Part shown: piece after piece, positions 22,860-32,549 of the stretch
Layout of the letters: every line of letters begins with the position of its first letter
How positions within the stretch are numbered: the stretch's first letter is position 1
DNA from: Pseudomonadota bacterium
GTDB taxonomy: Bacteria; Pseudomonadota; Alphaproteobacteria; Acetobacterales; Acetobacteraceae
DNA: 36,128 nucleotides
Assembly (NCBI GenBank): GCA_021808545.1
Contig: JAKBBM010000020.1
Location: forward strand, 1 to 36,128
Direction of reading: 5' to 3'
Position numbers and translations under genes: made by a program
Notes under the pieces: model-generated
The model's database searches: none
What the model was told of the DNA's origin: nothing
Seen by the model: only the letters and a program-made list of their open reading frames with translations

Positions 22860-23455
22860 AAACGTTGCTTGAAGGTTATGAGCGGTTCCGCGCTGGGTAC
22901 TGGCAGCAGCACGCGGCCCATTATTCGCGCCTGGCGCGCGATGGCCAGCGCCCGCCCGCCATGGTGATTGCCTGCGCCGATTCGCGCGTTGCTCCGGAAA
23001 TGATTTTTGATTGCGCCCCAGGCGAGATTTTTGTGGTGCGCAATGTCAGCGCCTTGGTGCCGCCTTATGCCCCCGACACGGCCAATCATGGCACCTCGGC
23101 AGCGCTGGAATTCGCGGTTACGGCACTGAATGTGCGCAGCATCGTGGTGCTGGGGCATAGTTTGTGCGGTGGCATCCGCGCGTTGATGAAGGGGCCCGAG
23201 GGCGGGCATGGCGACTTTATCGAGTCCTGGATGGCGATCGCGCATGCGGCCCGCCAGCGCGTATGCGATTCGTCTGACATCAGCGCCGATGATTTCGAGG
23301 CGCGCTGCCATGCCTGCGAGCATGAGGCGATCCGCGTTTCGCTCGCCAATCTGATGACCTTTCCCTGGATCGCTCAGCGCGTGCGCGCGGGCAGCCTGGA
23401 GCTGGCCGGATTACATTTTGATGTTGAAACCGGCGCATTGAACGAGGTCGCGTAA
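22856..23455 (+). CDS. Beta-class carbonic anhydrase
   Basis: 199-residue zinc enzyme interconverting carbon dioxide and bicarbonate. Zinc ligands C40 (ACADSR), H101 and C104 (GHSLCGG) and the catalytic D42-R44 pair are all present. The start at 22856 follows GGAGGG and overlaps the mazG stop. Beta-carbonic anhydrases support carboxylation reactions and pH balance; the latter may matter in an acid-tolerant relative of acetic acid bacteria, though that is inference. The SPFH gene follows 43 nt downstream. Confidence 0.95.
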   Translation: MKTLLEGYERFRAGYWQQHAAHYSRLARDGQRPPAMVIACADSRVAPEMIFDCAPGEIFVVRNVSALVPPYAPDTANHGTSAALEFAVTALNVRSIVVLGHSLCGGIRALMKGPEGGHGDFIESWMAIAHAARQRVCDSSDISADDFEARCHACEHEAIRVSLANLMTFPWIAQRVRAGSLELAGLHFDVETGALNEVA

Positions 23456-23498
23456 CAAGCCCTGGCCGGGCAGGCCAAATTATGCCAGCCTGCCCGTC

Positions 23499-24410
23499 AT
23501 GCCTTTTATTCCCAATGTTGAGCGTCCCTCTCTCCCCCCGGCGCGCCAGACCCGGCTGCTGATAGGCGGCGCCATTGCCGCGTTGGTGGTGGTGGTCCTG
23601 ATCGGTCTTAATCCGTTTTATCAGGTCAGTTCCGGCTATGTCGGCGTGTTGATGGATTTTGGCTCGGTGCAAAAACAGCCCCTGCAACCGGGGCTGCATT
23701 TCATTCTGCCATTTTATCAGAGTGTGGGCAGCGTGTCGGTGCAACCGCAAACCGTCACCAGCCAGGAAACCGCCTCCACCCATGATTTGCAGCAGGTTAA
23801 CGCGTCAATCGCCGTGACCTTTCATGTCGCCCCGTCTGACGCGCCCGGTTTTTATGAGAATTTTCGTAATTTCACGACGTTGAGCCAGCGCATCATCACG
23901 CCGGCCGTCTCTAACGATGTTAAGGCGGTGACCGCCAATTACGATGCCGAGGAGCTGGTGACCAAGCGCGATCTGGTGAACGCCAAAATCAAGAGTCAGG
24001 TCGTGGCTTCACTCGCCCCCTATCATCTGACGGTCGAGGCGGTGAATGTCTCCAACTTCGCCTTCTCCGACGCCTATGCCCAGGCGATCGAGCGTAAGCA
24101 GGTGGCGCAGCAGCAAGCCCTACAGGCGCAATATACGTTGCAGCAGGCGCAAATTACCGCGCAGCAGCAGGTGGTGCAGGCCAAGGCGCAGGCCGATGCG
24201 GCGGTGGCCACCGCTCAGGGGCAGGCACAGGCCACGCTGCTCAATGCCCAGGCCGAAGCCAAGGCGAACGATCTGGTCAGCAAATCCCTCACGCCGGACA
24301 TTCTACAATTGCGGGCCGTGAATAAGTGGAACGGTACCCTGCCAACCTATCTCAGCCCTGGAGCGGCGCTGCCCTTCATTGGCGCCGTCGCGCACCAGGG
24401 CGGAAAGTAA
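23499..24410 (+). CDS. SPFH / prohibitin-like membrane protein
   Basis: 303 residues. A short N-terminus is followed by one transmembrane helix (about 20-37: LLIGGAIAALVVVVLIG), a prohibitin/band-7 domain (about 45-215, GYVGVLMDFGSVQKQPLQPGLHF, NASIAVTFHV, TKRDLVNAKIK, VEAVNVSNFAFSDAYAQAIE) and an Ala/Gln-rich coiled coil (about 200-265), then a short tail. The prohibitin subgroup forms large membrane rings associated with protease control, but a partner gene (FtsH, HflK, NfeD) is not adjacent. It ends 3 nt from the stop of convergent gltX. Confidence 0.92.
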   Translation: MPFIPNVERPSLPPARQTRLLIGGAIAALVVVVLIGLNPFYQVSSGYVGVLMDFGSVQKQPLQPGLHFILPFYQSVGSVSVQPQTVTSQETASTHDLQQVNASIAVTFHVAPSDAPGFYENFRNFTTLSQRIITPAVSNDVKAVTANYDAEELVTKRDLVNAKIKSQVVASLAPYHLTVEAVNVSNFAFSDAYAQAIERKQVAQQQALQAQYTLQQAQITAQQQVVQAKAQADAAVATAQGQAQATLLNAQAEAKANDLVSKSLTPDILQLRAVNKWNGTLPTYLSPGAALPFIGAVAHQGGK

Positions 24411-24413
24411 CGC

Positions 24414-25808
24414 TTAGCCCGCGGCTGCGCGCACGCGCTTCAGGCTTTCCGCGGGCCCGAGCGCGATCAGTGTGGCGTCGATCCCCGGGCTCATGGTGCT
24501 GCCGGTCAGGGCCGCGCGTAAGGGCTGTGCGACTTGGCCGAGCTTGCAGCCTTGCGCCTCGGCGAAGGCGCGCAAGGCGGTGTCGAGCGCGGCGGGGGTG
24601 AAATCCACCCCCTCCAACACCGGCACCAGGGCGAACAGGCGCGCGCGCGCTTCTGGCGTGAGCAGCGCCTCGGCCTTGGGCTCGAAGGGCAGGGGGATTT
24701 CGCGTGCCAAAAACGCGGCCGAGGCCGTGAGTTCGCCCAGCGTTTTGGCGCGCTCCTTCAATCCCGGCATGAGCGCCAGAATCCGCTGCATCGCGGCGGC
24801 ATCCACGGTTATCTCCGCTTTGGCCAGCCGCGCCACCACCTCGGCGCGCAGGCGCTCATCGTCGGCTTGGCGCAGCCACAGCCCGTTCAGATGGGTGAGC
24901 TTGGCATAATCCATGCGGCTGGCGGCGCGGCCCACACCTTCCAGCGAGAAGAGGTCAATCTGCTCCGCGCGGCTCAGGAATTCAGCATCGCCATGCCCCC
25001 AGCCCAGGCGCAGCAGGTAGTTGCATAGCGCCTCGGGCAAGAAGCCCTGCTCGCGGAATTCCAGCACGCTGACCGCGCCATGGCGTTTGGAGAGTTTAGC
25101 GCCATCGGCCCCGTGGATCAGCGGGATGTGCGCAAAGGCCGGCTTGTCCCAGCCCATGGCATCGTAAATCTGGATCTGCCGGAAAGTGTTGGTCAGATGG
25201 TCGTCGCCACGGATGACATGGGTGATGCCCATATCATGATCGTCGCACACCACGGCGTGCAGGTAGGTGGGTGTGCCATCGGAACGCAGGATGATCATGT
25301 CATCCATCTCGGCATTCTTCACCCGCACCTCGCCTTGGACGAGATCCGCCAGCACCACCTCGCCCTCGCGCGGGGCTTTCAGGCGGATGGCGGGTTTTAC
25401 GCCAGCCGGGGCCTCGGCGGGGTCACGGTCGCGCCAGCGCCCATCGTAACGGGGCGGGCGTTTTTCGGCCATTGCCTGCGCGCGCATGGCCTGCAATTCC
25501 TCGGGCGTGCAGTAGCATTTATAGGCCTTGCCCGCGGCCAGAAGCTGCATCGCCACCTCCACATGCCGGGCCTCGCGGCTGCTTTGATATACGGGCGGGG
25601 AATCCGGGGTCAGGCCCAGCCAGTCCAGCCCGTCCAAAATCACCTGCACTGCCTCCTGGGTGGAGCGGGCGCGGTCGGTATCCTCGATGCGAAGCAGAAA
25701 TTCGCCGCCATGGTGGCGGGCGAATAAATAATTAAACAGCGCGGTGCGGACGCCGCCAATATGCAGCAGGCCGGTGGGCGAGGGGGCAAAACGGGTGCGA
25801 ACGGTCAT
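24414..25808 (-). CDS. gltX: Glutamyl-tRNA synthetase
   Basis: 464 residues from ATG 25808. HIGG is at 16-19 in [25 protein letters not shown] at 238-242 in [15 protein letters not shown]98 and C100 in [10 protein letters not shown] mark the zinc-type insertion, with no obvious full set of partner ligands. The frame is open upstream to 26006, but that overlaps comEC and has no family similarity. Divergent from comEC by 80 bp, an arrangement widespread in alphaproteobacteria. Whether this copy is discriminating (Glu-only) or charges tRNA-Gln too cannot be read from sequence by eye. Confidence 0.97.
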   Translation of the reverse strand: MTVRTRFAPSPTGLLHIGGVRTALFNYLFARHHGGEFLLRIEDTDRARSTQEAVQVILDGLDWLGLTPDSPPVYQSSREARHVEVAMQLLAAGKAYKCYCTPEELQAMRAQAMAEKRPPRYDGRWRDRDPAEAPAGVKPAIRLKAPREGEVVLADLVQGEVRVKNAEMDDMIILRSDGTPTYLHAVVCDDHDMGITHVIRGDDHLTNTFRQIQIYDAMGWDKPAFAHIPLIHGADGAKLSKRHGAVSVLEFREQGFLPEALCNYLLRLGWGHGDAEFLSRAEQIDLFSLEGVGRAASRMDYAKLTHLNGLWLRQADDERLRAEVVARLAKAEITVDAAAMQRILALMPGLKERAKTLGELTASAAFLAREIPLPFEPKAEALLTPEARARLFALVPVLEGVDFTPAALDTALRAFAEAQGCKLGQVAQPLRAALTGSTMSPGIDATLIALGPAESLKRVRAAAG

Positions 25809-25888
25809 GCCCGCCCCATAAACCGTTGGCGCGGATTGTGCCAGCGGGGGCAAATGGTTAACGTCCAAACAACAACCGGAGGTTGGGT

Positions 25889-27895
25889 TTGGGCGAGGCT
25901 TTCTCACGCTGGGTGGAGGCGGAACGCGGCCGGTTTTTTTTGCTGCTGCCCATCGCCATGGGGGCGGCGATTTTGGCCTATTTCGCCCTGCCGGTGGAGC
26001 CACCATTTTGGGCGGGCCCAGCGGCCGTTTTGCTGGCGGGGCTGGCCCTGGCCGTGGGCTGGCGCCAGCCTTATGCGCGCTTTGCCGCTGCCCTGGCGCT
26101 GGCGGCGGCGCTGGGCTTTGCCCGGGCGGAATGGCGCACGGCGGCCGAGCCGCCCATGCGGGTCATCCCGCATGGAGTGGTGAAACTAAGTGGCATAATC
26201 GCGCGCATCGAGCGCCTGCCAGGGGCGGCGCGGATCACGCTGCGCCAGCCAAGGCTGGATTCCGGCCGGCCCTTACCGCGCGCGGTGCGGCTGAAATTGC
26301 GCCCGAACGACCCTTTGCCGCTAAAGGCGGGCGAGGGGGTGAGTGGCTATGCGATGCTGTTCGGGCCTGAACGCCCGGCCTGGCCTGGCGGCTGGGATCA
26401 GGCGCGCTACGATTATTTCGCCGGGCTCAACGCGGCTGGGTTCGCGCTGAATAATTTTACCCAGACGCATGCCGCCCCGCGCCATCGCCTGGCCGATGCG
26501 GTACAGACATTACGGGCTGACATCGCCGCGCGCATTCTGGCCACGCTGCCGCTGGCCACGGGCTCCATCGCGGTCACGCTGCTCACCGGCGATGAACAGG
26601 CTATTCCTCCGCCTGAACGCCAGCATTTCATCGAGGCTGGGTTGGCCCATATCCTCGCCGTGGCGGGGCTGCATGTGGGCATTGTCATGGGGCTGGTTTT
26701 TGGCGTCACGCGGTTTCTGCTTACCCGCTCAGAACGTCTGGCCCTGCGCCTGCCGGTCAAGCCGCTGGCGGCGGCGGCGGCGCTGCTGGGCGGGGCGGCT
26801 TATGCCGTGCTCACCGGCGCGCATTTGCCGATCTTGCGCAGCCTCGCCATGGCCAGCCTCGTCACGCTTGGGATATTTGCCGGGCGGCGGGCTTTTTCCC
26901 TGCGCGGGCTGGCCCTGGCCGCCTTGGTGCTCATGCTCGCCACGCCCGAGACCGTGCTCTCCGCCAGTTTCCAGATGAGTTTTTCCGCCGTGCTGGCACT
27001 GATTGCGGGCTATGCGGCGGTGCAAGGCTGGTGGATGCGCCTGCATGCCACGGGCGGCCGTGTGCGCTGGATTGGCATGCATATTCTGGGGCTGGCTTAT
27101 ACCAGCCTGCTCGCGGGCGGGGCCTCCATGCCGTTTGCCGCCTACCAGTTTCAGCAAATCCAGCCTTATTGGATCCCCGCCAACCTGCTCGCCGTGCCGC
27201 TGTCCGCGTTCTGGATCATGCCGCTTGGTCTGCTGGCCTTGGTGCTAATGCCGCTGCATGCCGCCCGCTTGGCGCTGGTGCCTATGGGTTGGGGGATTGG
27301 CCTTATCATCCGCACCACGGACTGGATTGCCACCTGGCCGCACGCGCTGCTGCGCATTCCGCCTGTACCGCCCAGTGCGGTGCTGCTGTTCGCGGCGGGG
27401 CTGGTCTGGCTATGTCTGTGGCGCACACGCCCGCGTCTGGCGGGGCTGCCGCTCATGGCGCTGGGGCTTGCTCTGGCGCTGCGGGCCCGCCCGCCCGATG
27501 TGCTGGTCTCGGCCAATGCGGAGCTGATCGCACTGCGCGACGGTCCCACCATCTTCCTGGTGGCGCAGCCCAAGGCCAGCCACTACCTGCTGGCGCAATG
27601 GACGGATTTATGGGGCAGCCAACGCTTAACGCCCGCGCGTTGCACGGGGGCGGCCTGCCGCATTGGGCCTGTGCTGCTGGCCAGCCAGGCGCCTAAAAGC
27701 TGCAAAGGGGTGGCGTTGCTGATAAGCCCCGGCTTTGCCGGGCCTGCCTGTCCGCATACCTTAACCATCGACCGTCTGAGCACGTACAAGAACGGCGCCA
27801 CCGCCGCCTGGATTAACGGCACCCATATCCGCCTGCGCACCGACCGCGAGGCCCAGGGCCAACGCCCCTGGGTGCGGCCGTACCCACAACTATAA
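25889..27895 (+). CDS. comEC: ComEC/Rec2-type competence membrane protein
   Basis: 668 residues. Start chosen at TTG 25889, six bases after GGAGG; TTG 25883 is also in frame and no ATG lies nearby. It has an N-terminal DUF4131-like region (two to three helices then a beta domain, about 20-190), then the Competence domain with about nine helices ([23 protein letters not shown] is diagnostic; [15 protein letters not shown]). ComEC is the channel for single-stranded DNA uptake. The C-terminal soluble part (about 535-668) looks like the degenerate MBL-type tail of alphaproteobacterial ComEC, ending in QGQRPW without the HxHxDH metal motif. No other competence genes are in the window. Confidence 0.92.
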   Translation: MGEAFSRWVEAERGRFFLLLPIAMGAAILAYFALPVEPPFWAGPAAVLLAGLALAVGWRQPYARFAAALALAAALGFARAEWRTAAEPPMRVIPHGVVKLSGIIARIERLPGAARITLRQPRLDSGRPLPRAVRLKLRPNDPLPLKAGEGVSGYAMLFGPERPAWPGGWDQARYDYFAGLNAAGFALNNFTQTHAAPRHRLADAVQTLRADIAARILATLPLATGSIAVTLLTGDEQAIPPPERQHFIEAGLAHILAVAGLHVGIVMGLVFGVTRFLLTRSERLALRLPVKPLAAAAALLGGAAYAVLTGAHLPILRSLAMASLVTLGIFAGRRAFSLRGLALAALVLMLATPETVLSASFQMSFSAVLALIAGYAAVQGWWMRLHATGGRVRWIGMHILGLAYTSLLAGGASMPFAAYQFQQIQPYWIPANLLAVPLSAFWIMPLGLLALVLMPLHAARLALVPMGWGIGLIIRTTDWIATWPHALLRIPPVPPSAVLLFAAGLVWLCLWRTRPRLAGLPLMALGLALALRARPPDVLVSANAELIALRDGPTIFLVAQPKASHYLLAQWTDLWGSQRLTPARCTGAACRIGPVLLASQAPKSCKGVALLISPGFAGPACPHTLTIDRLSTYKNGATAAWINGTHIRLRTDREAQGQRPWVRPYPQL

Positions 27896-27931
27896 ATTGC
27901 GAAACGGAAAACGTTATATTAATAAAATTGC

Positions 27932-30034
27932 ATGAGCCTCGCATTGCCCGCTTTGGCCCCGCCCGCCGGGCCGCACCTTGCGGACCAGGTTTTGCGCCTG
28001 CGCCGGCGCTGGAAGATCATCCTTGCTGCCACATTGCTGGTGCCGGGCATCACATTGGCGAACATGCTGATCATGCCCACCACCTATCGGGCCACGGGCA
28101 TTCTGCTCTACGATCCACAAGCCGCCATCACCCCCGGCGATGACAATAATATTCCCCAAGATGCGCAGAATCTCGACGCGGTGACGGCCAGCCAGGGCGA
28201 GATCATCGCGAGCCTGCCCGCCGCCGCCCAAATCGCGGCCGCGCTTAATCTTTCCAAACGCCCGGAATTCAACCCGGCCTTACGGTCCCGGCATTTTCCC
28301 TTCACGCTGCTGGGGCACCCTCACCCGCCATCCAGGGCCGACCTGGCCGCCGCTACCCGCCGCCGGCTTGATATTAGCGTCATGCCTGGCTCGCGCATCC
28401 TCAAGGTCAGCTTCACCAGCACCGATCCTGCCTTGGCCGCCGCCGCCGCCAATCTCGCCATGCGGCTCTATCTGGACCATGAGCGCGACCAATCCTTTGC
28501 CAGGCTGACCGACGCGCAAAACTGGCTGGAAACCCATTCGGCCGATATGCAGACCAAGCTCGATAAGACCGAAACCGAACTGGCCCGTGCACGCGCCGCC
28601 GCCGGGGTGGTGCAGGGCACGCAAGCCAGCCTGTCCTCGGAGACGGTCAGCCGCCTGGCGGCCTCGCTTGTGCAGGCGCAGGCGGATCTGGCGATGAACC
28701 AGGCCCGCCTGAAGGCCGCCACCGGGGGCGATGCCGCGGCCGCCAATGCCGCCATTGCCCCCAACCTTTTGCCGCTGCGCAAAGAACAGGCCGATCTCAC
28801 GGCCAAGGTAAAGTCGCTTTCGGGCGAATATGGGCCGGATTACCCGCCTTTGGCCGATGCAAGGGCGCGGCTGGCCAGCATAACCGCCGCGATTGAGAGC
28901 GAGACCGCGCGCGAGCTGGATGCGGCCCGCGCCGATGTGGCGGCTGACAAGGCCGAGATTGGCACATTGCACGGCGCGCTGCTTGCAGCGCGCGTGCAGA
29001 GCCAGACCGAGGATGAGGAATCCGCCCCCATCCGCGCGCTGGCGCAACGGGCCGAGGCTGAGCGCGATATGCTACGCGCCATGACCCTGCAGGCCGGCAA
29101 GCTGGCGCAAGATGCTTCGCTCACCCGGCCGGATGCGCGCATTCTTTCCGCAGCGCCAGTGCCAACCTCGCCCAGCACACCGCATCGCGGGCTGATTTTG
29201 GCCGCTGCCACCCTGCTGGGGTTTTGCGCTGGCGTGCTGCTGGCCGGATTGCGCGATTTGCTGGACACCTCCTTGCGCTCGGGCGAGGACATACGCGCGC
29301 ATCTGGGCCTGACCTGCCATTCCCTGCTGCCGGAAACCGCCCGGCCGCAGCTCGCCGCGCTGGAATCGCCATTCTCGCTTTATGCCGAACAGTTGCGCGC
29401 CCTGCGCACCGGGCTCGACCTTAACCCGGGGGCGGGCAAGATTGTCGCCATCACCGCTGCCCGCCCGGGTGAAGGCAAGACGACACTCACCATAGCCCTT
29501 GCCCGCTCGCTGGCGGCGTCGGGCATGCGGGTGCTGGCGGTGGATGGGGATATCCGCCAGCCTAGTTTCGACCCGGTGTTTCGCTGTGCCGGCGCACCGG
29601 GGCTGACCGATATATTGGCCGGGCTGGCAGCGCCCGAACACGTGTTCATCGGCGATGACATGACCGGCCTTAAGGTGCTGCCCGCCGGCACCCAGGCAAA
29701 GGCGGCGCTGTCTTTGTTCCTGTCGGCTGCCCTGCCAGCGTTTTTGGCGCAATTACGGGACCAGTTCGATGTTGTGCTGATTGACGTGCCGCCCGCCTTT
29801 GCCCTGGCCGAGGGGCGTGTGCTGGCCCGCCTGGCCGATTGCGCGCTGCTGTGCATCCGCTGGGGGCAGACACCGCGGCGCGTGGTGCATGGCGCGATCC
29901 TGATGTTGCGTGAGGCCGGAGTGGCGCTGGCGGGCACGGCGCTCACACGGGTGAATGTACAAGCGCACGAGAAATCAGGCTTCGCCGATGCCGAAATTTA
30001 CCAGCCGCGCTATGGCGGCTATTTCCGGCATTAA
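27932..30034 (+). CDS. Wzz/GumC-type polysaccharide co-polymerase fused to BY-kinase
   Basis: 700-residue inner-membrane protein. One helix at about 27-48 and another near 411-432 bound a periplasmic Wzz/coiled-coil region (conserved GPDYPPLADARARLASI in its second half). The C-terminal cytoplasmic domain is a bacterial tyrosine kinase: Walker A AARPGEGKTT (about 509-518), Walker A' VLAVDGDIRQP (about 535-545), Walker B VVLIDVPP (about 614-621) and a short tyrosine tail Y690, Y694, Y697. Such fusions control chain length and export of exopolysaccharide by Wzy-dependent systems. The tyrosine tail is small compared with Wzc. The upstream leader 27896-27931 is AT-rich. No Wzx, Wzy or Wza gene is adjacent. 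Confidence 0.93.
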   Translation: MSLALPALAPPAGPHLADQVLRLRRRWKIILAATLLVPGITLANMLIMPTTYRATGILLYDPQAAITPGDDNNIPQDAQNLDAVTASQGEIIASLPAAAQIAAALNLSKRPEFNPALRSRHFPFTLLGHPHPPSRADLAAATRRRLDISVMPGSRILKVSFTSTDPALAAAAANLAMRLYLDHERDQSFARLTDAQNWLETHSADMQTKLDKTETELARARAAAGVVQGTQASLSSETVSRLAASLVQAQADLAMNQARLKAATGGDAAAANAAIAPNLLPLRKEQADLTAKVKSLSGEYGPDYPPLADARARLASITAAIESETARELDAARADVAADKAEIGTLHGALLAARVQSQTEDEESAPIRALAQRAEAERDMLRAMTLQAGKLAQDASLTRPDARILSAAPVPTSPSTPHRGLILAAATLLGFCAGVLLAGLRDLLDTSLRSGEDIRAHLGLTCHSLLPETARPQLAALESPFSLYAEQLRALRTGLDLNPGAGKIVAITAARPGEGKTTLTIALARSLAASGMRVLAVDGDIRQPSFDPVFRCAGAPGLTDILAGLAAPEHVFIGDDMTGLKVLPAGTQAKAALSLFLSAALPAFLAQLRDQFDVVLIDVPPAFALAEGRVLARLADCALLCIRWGQTPRRVVHGAILMLREAGVALAGTALTRVNVQAHEKSGFADAEIYQPRYGGYFRH

Positions 30035-30045
30035 GGCGGTTTTTT

Positions 30046-30270
30046 TTAATCCTCGGCCCGGTCACGTCCGGCCAGCAGCACCACATAGCCGCGCCAGCCG
30101 CCCAATTTTAAGCGATGGCGCCAGTCAATAGCATGGCGCACACGGCTGCGCATGGCAAAATGCAACTCCACCGCGGATAGTTGTTCGGGCGAGAAGCTGG
30201 CCGCCAGACGCGGCTCCAACCGGTTAAGGAAGCGGGTCATATCCTGGCTTGTGGTTGCCGGGCGCGACAT
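30046..30270 (-). CDS. Small protein of unknown function, 74 aa
   Basis: A basic 74-residue soluble protein with no family I recognise. A helical N-terminal half (TSQDMTRFLNRLEPRLAASF, EQLSAVELHFAMR) is followed by RHAIDWRHRLKLGGWRGYVVLLAGRDR. It starts 9 nt after the acyltransferase stop on the same strand, so it is probably co-transcribed with it. It ends 11 nt from the stop of the convergent BY-kinase gene; a T8 run (30040-30047) lies in that junction. The translation looks protein-like and is placed like a real gene, but evidence is positional. Confidence 0.5.
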   Translation of the reverse strand: MSRPATTSQDMTRFLNRLEPRLAASFSPEQLSAVELHFAMRSRVRHAIDWRHRLKLGGWRGYVVLLAGRDRAED

Positions 30271-30279
30271 GGGCGCCGC

Positions 30280-31281
30280 TCAATTGGTCAGCCGGTCCAG
30301 CACGGGCACGCGGCGCAGCGCATGGCGCTTCAGCGCGATTGGCCCGAACAGCCCAGCCCCCATCAACAGGCTGGCAAAGGGCAGAAAATCCGCCCCATTC
30401 CAGCTATAGACGGGCATTAAAACCCCCTTGGCCAGGCCGATACAGATTGTGTTGAACAAATAGATCATGAAACTGTAGCGCCCCAGGAACAGGAACCATC
30501 CTAACGCCGATTTTTGCCGCATAGATCTTAAAAATCCATGAAGCGCCGGACAGGAGAGCGCGCCGACAGGCAGCAAAATCCATTTTTGCTCGCCCGCCGC
30601 GCCGCTCGCCGCCACCAGAATCAGACACGCCAAAAGCCCCGCCAGCGCCAGCGGCCAGAGCCTGTCCATAAGCGCATCCCAGCGCGCACCCAGCAGTCCG
30701 GCCCCGGCGCCAAGTGTAAAGAAAATCGCATAAGTGCCTATACGGTCAGCATAAACATAAGCGGGCAGGGGCAGCAGATAGAGCAACAGGCAGAGCGCCA
30801 GCAAAGCCGGCCAGCGCGATGCCTTGCCATCCAGCAGCGCCAGCGCGCCCAAACTGACCACGAACAGCACGAATAGATACCAGATGGATAAGGACGGGCT
30901 TGCCGCCGTGTGCCAGAACAGACCCGTAAGCCCGCTGATGAGCCCGGCGGGAGGATTATCCACGAGCATGATTTGTTTCATGATCAGCTTGCCGCAAACA
31001 ATCAGCCCGCCCATCAGGAAAAACGGCAAAAGCAGCCTTTTGCCCCTGTGCCGCGCGGCCTGCCACAGCTCTGCCCGCCTGCGCCGCAAGAACCCGGAAT
31101 AAACCGCGACAAGCCCGCTTAAGTAAAGGAAGAACGGCATGTGGAACGCATAAATCGCGTTGCGCAGCGGCTCGTACCACTGCACGCCCTGCGGGTCGGC
31201 GCGCGCCACCAGATGCCCGAACACGACGAGCAGGATGGCGAACCCTTTCGCCGCATCAATGTCAGCCCGGCGCGTTGTCAA
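30280..31281 (-). CDS. Acyltransferase 3 family membrane protein
   Basis: 333 residues, about ten hydrophobic helices. The N-terminal RADIDAAKGFAILLVVFGHL, with the conserved His H23, and AFHMPFFLYLSGL (H47) are the hallmarks of the acyltransferase-3 (OafA/WecH/Wzx-adjacent) family, which O-acetylates sugars of polysaccharides or periplasmic glucans. No ATG is available at the 5' end; the TTG at 31281 preceded by AAGG at 9 nt gives the typical N-terminus. Placement next to the BY-kinase, outer-membrane barrel and GT26 genes suggests it modifies the exopolysaccharide made by this block. Confidence 0.88.
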   Translation of the reverse strand: MTTRRADIDAAKGFAILLVVFGHLVARADPQGVQWYEPLRNAIYAFHMPFFLYLSGLVAVYSGFLRRRRAELWQAARHRGKRLLLPFFLMGGLIVCGKLIMKQIMLVDNPPAGLISGLTGLFWHTAASPSLSIWYLFVLFVVSLGALALLDGKASRWPALLALCLLLYLLPLPAYVYADRIGTYAIFFTLGAGAGLLGARWDALMDRLWPLALAGLLACLILVAASGAAGEQKWILLPVGALSCPALHGFLRSMRQKSALGWFLFLGRYSFMIYLFNTICIGLAKGVLMPVYSWNGADFLPFASLLMGAGLFGPIALKRHALRRVPVLDRLTN

Positions 31282-31346
31282 ATTTCATTAACCTTAGGTT
31301 GTTTTTAACGTGCGAATTGCACTTTGTTAATGCTAAATTCCGGCTC

Positions 31347-32549
31347 GTGAAACGCCCAGCCAGCCTTCTGACTTTTCTGGTTTTTTTTCTGCCGCTGGCG
31401 CGTACGGCGCCAGCACAGATGCTGGACCAGTTGCTGCCCGCCGCCGTGCCTGGTTATGGGGGGACGCTTTCGGCCATCGCGGCGCGCCGGCAATTCGCAC
31501 CCGGGGCCACGGGCTTCACATTCGGCACAACCCTTGTCGCGCCCAGCCTGACGGAAGGAGTGGGCTATGATTCCGCGCCCAACGGCGCGCAAGGCTCCAT
31601 GGTCTCGGCCAGCAAGGCCAGCCTGCTGCTGGCTGATCCGGTGGCGGGGTTTGGGATGTATGGCGATGTGAATATGCGGGTCTATCCGCAGGCGCGCGCG
31701 CAAAACCTGTTCAGCACAACCTTGGCCGGGGGCGAGCGCATTGTTCTGCCCCGGCAGATATTCACCCTCTCCGGTGGTTATTTGCGCGATGCCGTGACCG
31801 GCTTTGCCATCAATACCGTGCCTCAGGCCAAGCCGCTGACCTTCAACCTGCTCAATGCCCGGATGAGCGATGCGATCAGTGCCGGGATGTTCACGCTTAC
31901 CCCCGATCTCTCCACCAGCTATTATAGTTTTCCCACGCTCAGCACGCTCAACCGGCGCGATGACCGCGAGAATCTCACCCTGGCCTTCACGCCGGGGGGG
32001 CCGCTCAGCCTGGTTTTGCGCCTACATGGGGCGCAGGCGGTTTATGGGGAGTCCCGCTTGAATACGGACACCACCGCCGTGCTCGCCGGGGTGCGCGCGC
32101 GTGAAGACGGGTTGTGGGCACTCTCCTTGCTGGCGGGCATGGCGTGGCAGACCTCACGGGGGGGGGCTGGTTTGTCCGCGCCCATGGTGCAGGCCGGGCT
32201 TGCCTGGTCGCCATCGCCGCTCGACCAGGTGAACCTGACGCTCACGCATGAGGTCGACGATCCCGATGAGATCAGCACATCGCCCTATATGCTCACCCGG
32301 GCCAGATTAACCCTGGCCCGGGCCGAATTAGCTGGGATCAGCCTGAAAAGCATGGCGGAAATCTCGCGCGCCGATTACCTCCATACGTCCCTGCGCGAAA
32401 CGTTGTTCACCGGCACGCTGCAAATGCAATGGCATCTCTCGCCCAATATCGCGCTCGATGGCACGTATGATTTTAATGACCGCCAGGCCAATTACCTCAA
32501 TGCCGCCAATGAGCATGTGCTGACCCTGGGAGTGACATGGACCCCGTAA
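31347..32549 (+). CDS. Outer-membrane beta-barrel protein, exopolysaccharide-locus type
   Basis: 400 residues from GTG 31347, giving a signal peptide (KRPASLLTFLVFFLPLARTAPAQ type, cleavage after APAQ). The remainder is rich in alternating hydrophobic/polar strands with aromatic girdles (FTFGTTLVAPSLTEGVGYDSAPN; YGDVNMRVYPQ; HLSPNIALDGTYDFNDRQAN) and ends in TLGVTWTP, a plausible barrel C-terminus. It resembles the BBP2-type barrels in acetobacterial exopolysaccharide loci, but export function is inference. A G9 tract lies within codons ~271-274 (32158-32166) and a G7 tract earlier (31994-32000). The start is uncertain because no ATG fits; the ribosome site is weak. Overlaps the GT26 gene by 13 nt. 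Confidence 0.75.
   Translation: MKRPASLLTFLVFFLPLARTAPAQMLDQLLPAAVPGYGGTLSAIAARRQFAPGATGFTFGTTLVAPSLTEGVGYDSAPNGAQGSMVSASKASLLLADPVAGFGMYGDVNMRVYPQARAQNLFSTTLAGGERIVLPRQIFTLSGGYLRDAVTGFAINTVPQAKPLTFNLLNARMSDAISAGMFTLTPDLSTSYYSFPTLSTLNRRDDRENLTLAFTPGGPLSLVLRLHGAQAVYGESRLNTDTTAVLAGVRAREDGLWALSLLAGMAWQTSRGGAGLSAPMVQAGLAWSPSPLDQVNLTLTHEVDDPDEISTSPYMLTRARLTLARAELAGISLKSMAEISRADYLHTSLRETLFTGTLQMQWHLSPNIALDGTYDFNDRQANYLNAANEHVLTLGVTWTP
32158..32166 (+). repeat. G9 homopolymer tract inside the outer-membrane barrel gene
   Basis: Nine consecutive G within the coding sequence, in the codons for Arg-Gly-Gly-Ala. Long G runs in surface-protein genes are known slipped-strand sites; a change of one G would shift the frame. 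Whether this tract varies is unknown. Confidence 0.9.

Noticed and set aside
24414-26006. A longer GltX starting at 26006.
   Set aside because: The additional 66 residues run over the comEC start and do not match the GltX N-terminus, which begins exactly at [13 protein letters not shown] (ATG 25808).
27896-27931. TTGCGA and TATATT as a promoter before the BY-kinase gene.
   Set aside because: The spacing between them is only 12 bp, too short for a sigma70 promoter.
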